Below are positions 6,925 to 13,524 of a DNA stretch of 13,524 bases, in pieces. A program made the translations under genes and the position numbers. Below the pieces are notes generated by a model that saw nothing but the letters and a program-made list of their open reading frames with translations, did not search any database and was not told the origin of the DNA. Position 1 is the stretch's first letter; each line of letters starts with the position of its first letter. Source of the DNA: an uncultured bacterium (GTDB taxonomy: Bacteria; Planctomycetota; Phycisphaerae; Sedimentisphaerales; Anaerobacaceae); the NCBI GenBank assembly GCA_913009865.1, contig CAJVYK010000036.1, positions 1 to 13,524 on the forward strand, written 5' to 3'.

Positions 6925-8922
6925 CTACTTTTTCGATTCGGGGCGATATTGGGCCCAGGAAATCCGGTTGTTCCAGCGGCAAAGCCAGGAGCCGAAAAGC
7001 AGCTTTTCGCCGGAGCGCTGCTGGTCGAGCCGAAAAATACTGTTTTTTCGCCAGGTGATAATCTCGTCGGCAATTTTCCGGCTCTGCTGCTCACCCGGCT
7101 CTATTCTAACCAATTCAAACGGGTCGGCGCTCAAATCATAGATAGAGACCATTTTGTTCGTTGGACTGTATATGAACTTGCGATTTGCTTTCACAAAACC
7201 CGCAGGGCTTTGACGCATCCAGCCGGAAAAATATACTTTGCGGTCGGCTGGCAAAACCCCTAATGCGTTAAGACCGTCAAAGCCGGCGGCTTCTATCTCG
7301 AAACCCAACAGAGCCAGCAGTGTCGGGGCTAAATCGACAGAGCTAACCGGTTCTGTAACCCTGGTTGCTGACTTAATTATAGACGGTGCACGAATGAGCC
7401 AGGGTACGCGGAGAACCTCCTCGAAAGCTATTCGTTCATGGCCGAGCAGGCCGTGCTCGCCGAACGCTTCGCCATGGTCTCCGATAATACAAAGAATCGT
7501 ATTGTCCGCAAGATTCAGCCGGGTAAGCTCGGCATCCAGCACAGCTAAAAATTTATCAGTATAGGAAATAGTCTGCTGATAACGCTCTATCGGTTCTCTG
7601 GCCGGCGGGGCAAACCAATCGGGAACCTCATAAGGGTCGTGGGTAACCGAGCAGAGAATCGTTAGAAAAAAAGGGCCGGTGTCGGACTTTATCCACTCGG
7701 AAATCGGTTTTAACATCGAAAATTCATCACAGCCCAGATAGCCGACAAAGCCGTTAGGATCGTCCAAATCATCTCTGGCCCAGAACTTATCGAAGCCGAG
7801 ATTATAGACCAATCCCGGCCGAGACTCGAAGTTGCCCTTGGCTGACTGAAAAAATGCGGTTCTAAAATTCAACTTCTGTTTTAGAATCGAGGCGATGCCG
7901 GCATAAGGATTTACAGCAGGGACCGTTTCAGCGATATCCTGGGAGGCAGAAGGGTATCGGCCGGTCAGAAGACTAAATAAAGCCTTTGTGGTATGGGTAA
8001 GCGTCGAACGGGTGTTTGTGAATTCAACGCTCTGGCCGGCTAAAGCTGCAAGATACGGCGTCAGGTTATCTGCTCTGCCTGACAGTGAAGTGTGGCTGTA
8101 TTGAACACCCTCAAGGACAACTATAACCACATTATAGTTTAGGCCCTGTGGTTTCAAATCAATTTTCAACCGGTCGAAGGAGGGTATCTTTCGTTTGGGG
8201 CTGGCCAAATCGCTTCTGACCAGCCGTCCGGAATCAGTCAGAAGTAAACTCGTTACAGCTTTTAACTGGCAATTGTAACGCAGCCCTGCGGAAGCTATCT
8301 GCGCTGAGCTATGCCTGGCTATCAGACCGCGAGTCAGAACAGCGATAAAAATAACAAGAAGAGAAATGAATATTTTGTTGATGAAGCGCTTGCGGTTGTA
8401 AAGCGGCGGCTGAGGCTTTGCAAAAACAAAAAAGAAAAAACTAAGAGCAACAGCACTGGGGCCAAGCAAAATCACGGCGGCGATCGGCATTTTTACGAGA
8501 TTGACACCAACAATACCTAATGAATTTAACGGGTCGCGAAACAATGGTAAAAGGACCGTGGGCAGGATTTGCGTCCCCGTTCTTATCAGCCAGCCGGCGT
8601 TCATAATCGACCATGTGCACACGATAGCCGAAATGACGATAGCTGTTCGGATGACCCATTTGCGGGGCCAGCGAAAACAGACAATCGCCAAAGCAACTTC
8701 GATTCCCAAGAGTACAGCAATATCGGTAAGAATCCAGATCAAGTATTCGCCGGCCAGGTTTATTCGCAGGGAATGAAAGAGCTTTACCGCCAGGATACAA
8801 AACAACGCGGCGAACATAATAACGCTATAAGCACGCCGAACTAAAAAACCATACAAGCGGCGAAGTTTGTGGTTCGTGGTTCGTGATTTGTAATTCGTGA
8901 TTTCACCGCCCGGGCATTTCAC
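6925..8922 (-). CDS. Membrane sulfatase-superfamily enzyme (LTA synthase-like phosphotransferase)
   Basis: Numbering from the GTG at 8922 gives 665 residues. Five hydrophobic helices (~33-52, 60-83, 88-112, 142-168, 180-200) are followed by an extracytoplasmic sulfatase-fold domain, the layout of lipoteichoic acid synthase and related phosphoglycerol or phosphoethanolamine transferases. Metal and catalytic motifs are VVLEGVQ (Glu 271), THTTKALFSLLTGRYP (Thr 311 at the nucleophile position), SVTHDPYE and GDHGEAFGEHG (481-491). Thr replaces the Cys/Ser of true sulfatases, favouring phosphotransfer over sulfate hydrolysis; the substrate is unknown. The start is uncertain. An ATG at 9051 would overlap GH130 by 118 bp. 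GTG 8922, TTG 8856 and ATG 8817 remain, none with a strong Shine-Dalgarno. GTG 8922 reads through the heptamer array 8869-8903 and TTG 8856 avoids it. It follows GH130 by 11 bp and is probably cotranscribed. Confidence 0.85.
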   Translation of the reverse strand: MKCPGGEITNYKSRTTNHKLRRLYGFLVRRAYSVIMFAALFCILAVKLFHSLRINLAGEYLIWILTDIAVLLGIEVALAIVCFRWPRKWVIRTAIVISAIVCTWSIMNAGWLIRTGTQILPTVLLPLFRDPLNSLGIVGVNLVKMPIAAVILLGPSAVALSFFFFVFAKPQPPLYNRKRFINKIFISLLVIFIAVLTRGLIARHSSAQIASAGLRYNCQLKAVTSLLLTDSGRLVRSDLASPKRKIPSFDRLKIDLKPQGLNYNVVIVVLEGVQYSHTSLSGRADNLTPYLAALAGQSVEFTNTRSTLTHTTKALFSLLTGRYPSASQDIAETVPAVNPYAGIASILKQKLNFRTAFFQSAKGNFESRPGLVYNLGFDKFWARDDLDDPNGFVGYLGCDEFSMLKPISEWIKSDTGPFFLTILCSVTHDPYEVPDWFAPPAREPIERYQQTISYTDKFLAVLDAELTRLNLADNTILCIIGDHGEAFGEHGLLGHERIAFEEVLRVPWLIRAPSIIKSATRVTEPVSSVDLAPTLLALLGFEIEAAGFDGLNALGVLPADRKVYFSGWMRQSPAGFVKANRKFIYSPTNKMVSIYDLSADPFELVRIEPGEQQSRKIADEIITWRKNSIFRLDQQRSGEKLLFGSWLCRWNNRISWAQYRPESKK
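8869..8903 (-). repeat. Heptamer array A (five units, RRRYNRC)
   Basis: Read on the minus strand, five back-to-back 7-mers are AAATCAC, GAATTAC, AAATCAC, GAACCAC and GAACCAC. All fit RRRYNRC. A sixth, less good unit (AAACTTC, 8862-8868) follows. The array lies at the GH130/sulfatase-like junction, inside the most upstream possible reading of the second gene but ahead of its other candidate starts. Confidence 0.75.
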
Positions 8923-8933
8923 AATCTTACCAT

Positions 8934-9983
8934 TTAACCCAAATTCAAATCCTGCAGGACATCCTGTAAAGCCATCTCTGCATATCCAATCGAAGTATCG
9001 GCCACGCCGTAATAAATTTTCAACCTGCCGTCTTCGGCGAGCAGGCCGCAACTGAATACCACATTTCCAAAGAAACCTTCAATTTCATAATCGGCCTGCG
9101 GTTCAAAAATTGGGTGTTCCGTTCTTGCCAAAACTTTCCAGGGCTGAGTGGTATCGGTCAGCACAGCGCCGAGGCAATAGCGATTGTCCCGGTCGGCTCC
9201 GTGATAAACCTCCAGCCAGCCGGCCTCGGTTTTGAAAGGTACGGCGCCGGCGCCGATCTTCGTATCGTCCCAGCAGCCGGTGCGAGGGCCCACACAAAAG
9301 CGGTGGTTGCCCCAGCAGGTCAGGTCGGGGGATTCTGCAATCCAGATTTCTTGTTTCTTAAATAAATGTGAAACCGGCCTGTGCAGAGCATAGTATTTAC
9401 CGTTAATTCGTTCGGGGAAAAGGACAACATCCTTGTTATCAGGACAAAAGATGACGCCGTGACGGGTGAAAGAGCTGAAATCCTTCGTCGATGCCAGGCA
9501 GGTTGCTACTCCAAGGGCAGAGGCCGCAACGTAACTGATGTAGTATATACCATCAATAAAACTAATCCGGGGGTCCTCGATTCCAAAGCTTTCTACATCA
9601 TTGGAAGGGACAATAGCGGGGGTATCTTCAATCTCGAAATTGACGCCATCGGTACTCCGCGCCAGCCGTAGATGTGAAATAGACGTCAAGTACGTCTCAG
9701 TCGGCCTTATTATTAACCTTGGGTCTGAAAAATCGTTTTCCTGGTCATTTCTCGAAAACTCTTTTATAACAATGCCGGCTTTAGTAACATCGTAGAGGCC
9801 GGTCAAAATGACATCCTGATTTGTGTTAATCGGGCGTTCGGCCACTCTCAGCAGCAGAACAACTTCGTCCCTGAACCGAATAACGCCGGGGTTAAATACG
9901 CCAATGACCTCAAAGTCATCCCTGGAGGGCTTGACATCTTTCGGCTCAATAACAGGATTACGCGGCGAACGAAATACTTCCAC
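8934..9983 (-). CDS. GH130 family mannoside phosphorylase/hydrolase
   Basis: The 349-residue protein spans a complete GH130 five-bladed propeller. Family motifs in order are FNPGVI (30-35), FGIEDPRISF (133-142, with catalytic Asp 137), KDVVLFPE (184-191), LHRPV (200-204), CWDDTKIGAGAVPF (237-250), WLEVYHGADR (256-265), EGFFGNVVF (302-310) and IYYGVADTSIG (323-333). GH130 enzymes cleave beta-mannosides, mostly with phosphate to give mannose 1-phosphate. The Lys and His-Arg positions of KDVVLFPE and HRP look kept, which favours a phosphorylase, but substrate (beta-1,2- or beta-1,4-mannan, Man-GlcNAc) cannot be told from sequence alone. No signal peptide is present, so it is cytoplasmic. It starts with GTG, confirmed by AAGGAG (9991-9996) 7 nt upstream. 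It follows ahcY by 54 bp, with a palindrome between. Confidence 0.92.
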   Translation of the reverse strand: MEVFRSPRNPVIEPKDVKPSRDDFEVIGVFNPGVIRFRDEVVLLLRVAERPINTNQDVILTGLYDVTKAGIVIKEFSRNDQENDFSDPRLIIRPTETYLTSISHLRLARSTDGVNFEIEDTPAIVPSNDVESFGIEDPRISFIDGIYYISYVAASALGVATCLASTKDFSSFTRHGVIFCPDNKDVVLFPERINGKYYALHRPVSHLFKKQEIWIAESPDLTCWGNHRFCVGPRTGCWDDTKIGAGAVPFKTEAGWLEVYHGADRDNRYCLGAVLTDTTQPWKVLARTEHPIFEPQADYEIEGFFGNVVFSCGLLAEDGRLKIYYGVADTSIGYAEMALQDVLQDLNLG

Positions 9984-9999
9984 TTGCCGACTCCTTAGC

Positions 10000-10027
10000 T
10001 GTAACCTGCCTGCGCAGGCAGGTTACA
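10000..10027. repeat. Perfect 28-bp palindrome
   Basis: Arms TGTAACCTGCCTGC and its exact complement meet without spacer. As RNA this could form a 12-bp stem with a GCGC loop. It starts 10 bp after the ahcY stop and ends 3 bp before the GH130 Shine-Dalgarno. No T-run follows, so it is not a standard terminator. It could be a REP-like extragenic repeat, a 3'-end RNA stabiliser for ahcY, a translation gate for GH130 or an operator. Confidence 0.85.
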
Positions 10028-10037
10028 GGAGAGTTTA

Positions 10038-11297
10038 TTATGTCCCCTCGCCGCTGCTGGCAAGGTACTCAATCTGTTCCGGCGTAAGTTTGTCTATTCC
10101 GATCGACATCGATTTCAGCTTGAGCCGGCACACCCGCTGCTCTATCTCTATCGGTACGTCGTGGACCGCAACAGTAAGGCCGCCCTGTTTTTTTATCACA
10201 TATTCAGCTTCCAGCGCCTGCGTGGCAAAGCTCATATCCATTACGCTTGCGGGATGACCCTCAGCGGCGGCAAGGTTAATGAGTCGTCCGTCGGCTAAAA
10301 GATAAATCCGCCTGTTGTTCTGCAGAATATATTCGTCAGTGTAGTTGCGAACGTCGCGATTTATCTTTTTACTTATCTTTTTCAGGGCTGGTATATCTAT
10401 TTCGACGTTGAAGTGGCCGCTGTTGGCAATAACGGCTCTGTCTTTCATCGCCCGGAAGTGCTCAGCGCGTAGAACATTTTTATCGCCTGTGAGGGTTACG
10501 AACAGTCCGCCGATTTTTGCCGCTTTTGCCATCGGCATCACATCGAAGCCGTCCATAGCCGCCTCAAGCGCCTTGATGGGGTCAACTTCCGTAATGATAA
10601 CGATAGCCCCCATTCCTCTGGCCCGCATAGCAAAGCCGCGTCCACACCAGCCGTATCCTACCACGACGACCTTTGTGCCGGCTATAAGGAAATCGGTCGC
10701 CCGAATAATGCCGTCAACCGTTGACTGGCCTGTGCCGTAGCGGTTGTCGAAAAGATGCTTGCTGGCTGCGTCGTTTACCGCAATGACGGGAAACTTTAAC
10801 CTGCCGGCATTTGCCAGCGACTTTAAACGAATAACGCCGGTAGTGGTCTCTTCCATACTTGCGATAACCCGATGGCCTTCTTTCTTTCTGCGGGTATGTA
10901 ATTCATTTACCAAATCAGCGCCGTCGTCGAACGTGATAACCGGTTTGTGGTCGATTGCTGCGTTGATGTGTTTGTAATAGGTGCTGCGGTTTTCACCGCA
11001 GACGGCAAAAACCGGTATCTTAAAATCTTTAACCAGCGAGGCGGCCACGTCGTCCTGGGTGCTGAGCGGATTAGAGCCGCAAAGAACGGCATTAGCTCCT
11101 GCTGCTTTCAGCGTTCTCATAAGATTGGCTGTCTCGGCTGTTACGTGCAGACAGGCAGAAATGTTTTTGCCCTTTAACGGCTTACTCTTTGCAAACCTTT
11201 TTCGAATCTCCGCCAGGACAGGCATATCGTTATCAGCCCATAAAATCCGCTTTTTGCCGCCTGCGGCCAGTGATAAATCAGCTACGTCACAATTCAT
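10038..11297 (-). CDS. ahcY: Adenosylhomocysteinase
   Basis: The 419-residue cytoplasmic enzyme reversibly hydrolyses S-adenosylhomocysteine to adenosine and homocysteine, relieving inhibition of SAM-dependent methyltransferases. Signatures are ACLHVTAET (48-56), GSNPLSTQDDVAASL (74-88), ENRSTYYKHI (102-111), EETTTGVIRL (149-158), NDAASKHLFDNRYGTGQS (175-192), the NAD motif GYGWCGRG (214-221), SGHFNVEID (293-301) and NLAAAEGHPASVMDMSFA (341-358). It ends LASSGEGT rather than the eukaryotic-type aromatic C-terminus and lacks the internal insertion of long forms, as in thermophilic and archaeal short forms. The ATG at 11297 has AAAGGG 7 nt upstream. It has its own promoter, separating it from the glycosyltransferase before it. 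It is a partner of the one-carbon gene at the contig's other end. Confidence 0.97.
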   Translation of the reverse strand: MNCDVADLSLAAGGKKRILWADNDMPVLAEIRKRFAKSKPLKGKNISACLHVTAETANLMRTLKAAGANAVLCGSNPLSTQDDVAASLVKDFKIPVFAVCGENRSTYYKHINAAIDHKPVITFDDGADLVNELHTRRKKEGHRVIASMEETTTGVIRLKSLANAGRLKFPVIAVNDAASKHLFDNRYGTGQSTVDGIIRATDFLIAGTKVVVVGYGWCGRGFAMRARGMGAIVIITEVDPIKALEAAMDGFDVMPMAKAAKIGGLFVTLTGDKNVLRAEHFRAMKDRAVIANSGHFNVEIDIPALKKISKKINRDVRNYTDEYILQNNRRIYLLADGRLINLAAAEGHPASVMDMSFATQALEAEYVIKKQGGLTVAVHDVPIEIEQRVCRLKLKSMSIGIDKLTPEQIEYLASSGEGT

Positions 11298-11331
11298 TTA
11301 TTAACCCTTTCAAAAATAATTAGAGACAGTA

Positions 11332-11360
11332 AATATAAAGCCGGGAGATGAAAGTTGCAA
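11332..11360 (-). promoter_or_regulatory. ahcY: Sigma70-type promoter for ahcY
   Basis: On the minus strand TTGCAA (-35, 11355-11360) and TATATT (-10, 11332-11337) are separated by exactly 17 bp. The -10 matches 5 of 6 and the -35 matches 4 of 6 consensus bases. A leader of about 28 nt runs to the ATG at 11297, including the AAAGGG ribosome site. It sits in the 120-bp gap after the glycosyltransferase. Confidence 0.6.
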
Positions 11361-11417
11361 CTGTTTATTTCTGCAAAAAAGACTTTGCCCCCACTACGCC
11401 GACAATGAAAGTGCTTG

Positions 11418-12275
11418 TTACCGGTCCAGAGAATTATCTTCCAGGATACTTTTAACGATTTCTGATGACATAATTTTGTCAACAAGTCGATTACATTTTT
11501 TAACAGTTCTTTTTCGCAGGGTAAATTCCTGCGGGTTGACCGCCTGTGTGGCGTGAGCAAGATGTATTACATATCGGCCCATTATCATCGGTGACAGCTC
11601 AACGGTTCTGTAGCCGCGGTCAAGCAGTTCGAAGTACAACTTTTTGCCGGATGTCAGGCCCTTGTCCCTGTCGGTAAGAAACGAAAGCCCCTCCTTACGC
11701 AAGATATCCGTCCGGTAAACACAGCATATCGTGCGATTGTAATAACGGAATTTCCCGACAGGGTCCGCCTTTCGAAGCAGTTTGCGCTTGAAGGTTCTAA
11801 AATCGGTCACTTTCTTGAGCAGCGTTCGCCATTTCGGCGCTAATTCGATTTTGCCGGAACCAACGCAGGCTACAGTCGTCGCCCGCTGCTCGCCGCTCGT
11901 CACTCGTTGTCCGTTGTTTTCATTATTGTCGAAGTAGCTAATCAGCTCGCTGAGCCAGCCGGCCTTCTGTACAAAGGTATCCGAATGCATCGAGATGAAA
12001 AATTCGGTATCGCAGTGCTCCAGCCCTACGTCCAGCGCCGCAGCGTGTGAGTAGCCGCCACTGGGGTCTTCTTTACTGCTGCGCTCGATTAAACGAATCC
12101 AGCTCAGAGCTTTGAGATACTCCAGAGACTTATCCTGTGAATTATTATCAACAACGATTGTCTCATAAGGGTACTTAGTGAATTTGCGAATGCTGCGCAA
12201 GCACAGTCTGGTAAAATCTAATGTTTTATAATTCACAACGCATATCGTTGCTTTACCTTTGAGCGGCTCTGACAT
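11418..12275 (-). CDS. Family 2 glycosyltransferase
   Basis: The 285-residue cytoplasmic protein has a GT-A fold: ATICVVNYKTLDFTRLCLRSI at the start, the nucleotide-binding strand ETIVVDNNSQD (38-48), and a metal-site variant FISMHSDTFV (93-102), where His-Ser-Asp replaces the usual Asp-x-Asp. GT2 enzymes of this type transfer sugars such as rhamnose from nucleotide donors onto polysaccharides. Acceptor and donor cannot be assigned, though dTDP-rhamnose genes directly precede it (24-bp gap after rmlB). Residues ~119-133 (ENNGQRVTSGEQRAT) are encoded by heptamer array B and look like an insertion before the VACVGSGKIEL strand. The Shine-Dalgarno is weak (AAAGG, 13 nt upstream). It is followed by a 120-bp gap holding the ahcY promoter, so this may be the last gene of the rml unit. 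Confidence 0.87.
   Translation of the reverse strand: MSEPLKGKATICVVNYKTLDFTRLCLRSIRKFTKYPYETIVVDNNSQDKSLEYLKALSWIRLIERSSKEDPSGGYSHAAALDVGLEHCDTEFFISMHSDTFVQKAGWLSELISYFDNNENNGQRVTSGEQRATTVACVGSGKIELAPKWRTLLKKVTDFRTFKRKLLRKADPVGKFRYYNRTICCVYRTDILRKEGLSFLTDRDKGLTSGKKLYFELLDRGYRTVELSPMIMGRYVIHLAHATQAVNPQEFTLRKRTVKKCNRLVDKIMSSEIVKSILEDNSLDR
11878..11919 (-). repeat. Heptamer array B (six units, RRRYNRC) inside a coding region
   Basis: Read on the minus strand, six consecutive 7-mers are AAACAAC, GGACAAC, GAGTGAC, GAGCGGC, GAGCAGC and GGGCGAC. All fit RRRYNRC, the same pattern and strand as array A. The 42 nt keep the reading frame and add 14 residues, so host function is probably tolerated. Confidence 0.75.
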
Positions 12276-12299
12276 TGACCGGATTTGCCTTTCGTTTGC

Positions 12300-13313
12300 C
12301 TATCGATTTTCATACATCGCATCGTAATACTTTTGATAGTCGCCTGAGACTACGTTACTGAGCCAGTCATTATTGCTCAGGTACCAATCGATTGTTTTAC
12401 TGATACCTTCCTCGAAAGTAACCGAAGGTTTCCAGTGCAGTTCGTTGATTATTTTGCCTGCGTCAATAGCATATCGCCTGTCGTGGCCGGGTCGGTCGGT
12501 TACGTGTTTAATCAGTGATTTTGGTTTGCCCAGACGGTTGAGTATCAGGTCAATGACTTCGAGATTTGTTTTTTCATTGCAGCCGCCAATGTTGTAAGTT
12601 TCGCCCGGCTGTGCTTCGGTCAGTACCTTCCAGACGGCCGTGCAGTGGTCATAGACGTACAGCCAGTCGCGTATATACAGCCCATCGCCGTAAACAGGCA
12701 GCTCTTTATCGTTCAGGGCGTTGTTAATCATCAGCGGAAGCATCTTCTCCGGGAATTGATATTGGCCGTAGTTGTTTGAACATCTCGTAATATTAACCTT
12801 AAGTCCCCAGGTGTGTCCGAAGGCCTTGACCAAATGGTCGGCGGCGGCTTTGCTGGCTGAATACGGTGAATTCGGGCTTAGCGGAGTCTGCTCTGTGAAT
12901 TTGCCATCAGGGCCGAGTGAGCCGTACACCTCATCGGTCGAAATCTGAATGAACCGCTCTAATTTATTGTCACGTGCAGCTTCGAGCAGGGTTAATGTGC
13001 CGGTGACATTGGTCTCGATAAAAACTTTCGGCTCGGCGATCGAACGGTCAACGTGGCTTTCGGCTGCAAAATTGATAATCGCATCTATTTTGTACTGCTC
13101 GATGATTTTTTCGATTAGGCAGCCATCACAAATATCGCCCTTGATAAATTTGTGGTTGGGGTGGTTCTCGAAGCCGGCCAGGTTTTCGAGATTGCCGGCA
13201 TAAGTAAGTTTGTCGAGATTAACCACGAAGCAATCCTCGTGCTCTGCAAGAACCATTCTCACAAAGTTGCTTCCAATAAAGCCGGCTCCGCCCGTAACAA
13301 GAATCTTTCTCAT
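12300..13313 (-). CDS. rmlB: dTDP-glucose 4,6-dehydratase
   Basis: The 337-residue short-chain dehydrogenase converts dTDP-glucose to dTDP-4-keto-6-deoxyglucose, the second step towards dTDP-L-rhamnose, in the cytoplasm. Markers are the NAD motif GGAGFIGS (8-15), NFAAESHVDRSI (81-92), the catalytic STDEVYG (125-131) and YSASK (151-155), NNYGQYQFPEK (180-190) and YIRDWLYVYDHC (213-224). I chose the ATG at 13313, not the one 36 nt upstream, because the family begins MRKILVTGGAG and the ATG overlaps the rmlD stop as ATGA. This indicates translational coupling with rmlD. It is followed 24 bp later by the glycosyltransferase, consistent with a surface-polysaccharide operon. Confidence 0.97.
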   Translation of the reverse strand: MRKILVTGGAGFIGSNFVRMVLAEHEDCFVVNLDKLTYAGNLENLAGFENHPNHKFIKGDICDGCLIEKIIEQYKIDAIINFAAESHVDRSIAEPKVFIETNVTGTLTLLEAARDNKLERFIQISTDEVYGSLGPDGKFTEQTPLSPNSPYSASKAAADHLVKAFGHTWGLKVNITRCSNNYGQYQFPEKMLPLMINNALNDKELPVYGDGLYIRDWLYVYDHCTAVWKVLTEAQPGETYNIGGCNEKTNLEVIDLILNRLGKPKSLIKHVTDRPGHDRRYAIDAGKIINELHWKPSVTFEEGISKTIDWYLSNNDWLSNVVSGDYQKYYDAMYENR

Positions 13314-13524
13314 AACTGCTCCAAAAACTCCTCCAGCGGTTCCTGCCATCGTCGAATCGGCTCGTCCAGCAGGGACTGGATTTTATCGCAACAGAATCGG
13401 CTGTTTAACGGCCTTGCAGCGGCGCTGGGGTAATCGCTGGTCTTGCAACTGCTTAAATCGACAGAGATATCAAGTTTATCAAAAATGAATTTTGCCATTT
13501 CAAATCGGCTGACGCAGCCGGCAG
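13310..13524 (-). CDS. rmlD: dTDP-4-dehydrorhamnose reductase, C-terminal fragment
   Basis: Only the last 70 codons lie in the window; the reading frame is open to the edge (first full codon at 13522). AGCVSRFEMAKFIFDKL, then SDYPSAAARPLNSRF and ending IRRWQEPLEEFLEQL, match the C-terminus of RmlD, where the ARP-NS motif precedes the final helix that ends W..L.E. The full enzyme reduces dTDP-4-keto-L-rhamnose to dTDP-L-rhamnose, the last step of the pathway that also uses RmlB. Its stop TGA overlaps the rmlB ATG. The ATG at 13498 is internal, not the start. Truncation is by the window, not a mutation. Confidence 0.85.
   Translation of the reverse strand, partial: AGCVSRFEMAKFIFDKLDISVDLSSCKTSDYPSAAARPLNSRFCCDKIQSLLDEPIRRWQEPLEEFLEQL

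Noticed and set aside
6787..7263. Plus-strand ORF of 158 codons
   Set aside because: More than two thirds is antisense to the well-supported sulfatase-like C-terminus, with no RBS or family signature.
8923..9051. N-terminal extension of the sulfatase-like protein from the ATG at 9051
   Set aside because: It would overlap GH130 by 118 bp, is rich in Arg and resembles no membrane-protein N-terminus; it is the other frame of GH130.
9823..10257. Plus-strand ORF of 144 codons
   Set aside because: Antisense to both GH130 and ahcY and crosses the palindrome; both minus-strand genes are certain.
11294..11560. Minus-strand ORF of 88 codons between the glycosyltransferase and ahcY
   Set aside because: It overlaps the end of the glycosyltransferase in another frame, runs through the ahcY promoter and has no protein-family character.
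1..13524. CRISPR array, transposase, phage, toxin-antitoxin or defence genes, tRNA/rRNA
   Set aside because: No spaced direct repeats of CRISPR type, no transposase or integrase motifs, no defence-family proteins and no tRNA-like cloverleaf were seen on either strand.

Overview
The window looks like one contig end from a moderate-GC, uncultivated bacterium. I suspect an anaerobic planctomycete of the Phycisphaerae type, with modest confidence. The clues are a secreted right-handed beta-helix/PKD protein with a characteristic C-terminal beta domain, a ThiD2-ThiE fusion, a Wood-Ljungdahl-style methylene-THF reductase with a cysteine-rich C-terminal domain, and few strong Shine-Dalgarno sites. 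All confident genes lie on the minus strand, so transcription runs from high to low coordinates. Bases 4-61 are not genomic: they align without gaps to the Illumina P5/TruSeq universal adapter.

In transcription order, the right part (13524 to 6925) is a surface-polysaccharide and methyl-cycle block. It holds the 3' end of rmlD, rmlB (ATGA overlap with rmlD), a family-2 glycosyltransferase, ahcY with its own good sigma70-like promoter, a GH130 mannoside phosphorylase/hydrolase preceded by a perfect 28-bp palindrome and a strong RBS, and a five-helix membrane sulfatase-superfamily enzyme built like lipoteichoic acid synthase. The Rml proteins make dTDP-rhamnose precursors. The glycosyltransferase, GH130 enzyme and membrane transferase plausibly build, trim or decorate a glycan. 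AhcY recycles S-adenosylhomocysteine.

The middle (6924 to 5279) has a 600-bp gap with a probable terminator, a 20-bp unit repeated with 21-bp spacing, an 8-bp-arm inverted repeat and a possible 58-residue membrane miniprotein. ThiD2-ThiE, for thiamine phosphate synthesis, follows.

The left part (5278 to 62) has an AT-rich gap with T-tracts phased at about 10 bp (predicted curved DNA), then the secreted beta-helix protein. A second AT-rich gap carries two adjacent DnaA-box-like 9-mers. Last is a fused methylene-THF reductase / cysteine-rich domain / methyl-THF methyltransferase gene, cut off at the contig end.

No unmistakable new multi-gene system is visible. The most unusual signals are two degenerate heptamer arrays in which all 11 units fit one pattern (RRRYNRC on the minus strand), one beside a gene start and one inside a glycosyltransferase gene. 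Next come the phased T-tracts, the reductase-methyltransferase fusion that keeps a ribosome-binding site at the domain junction, and the DnaA-box doublet.
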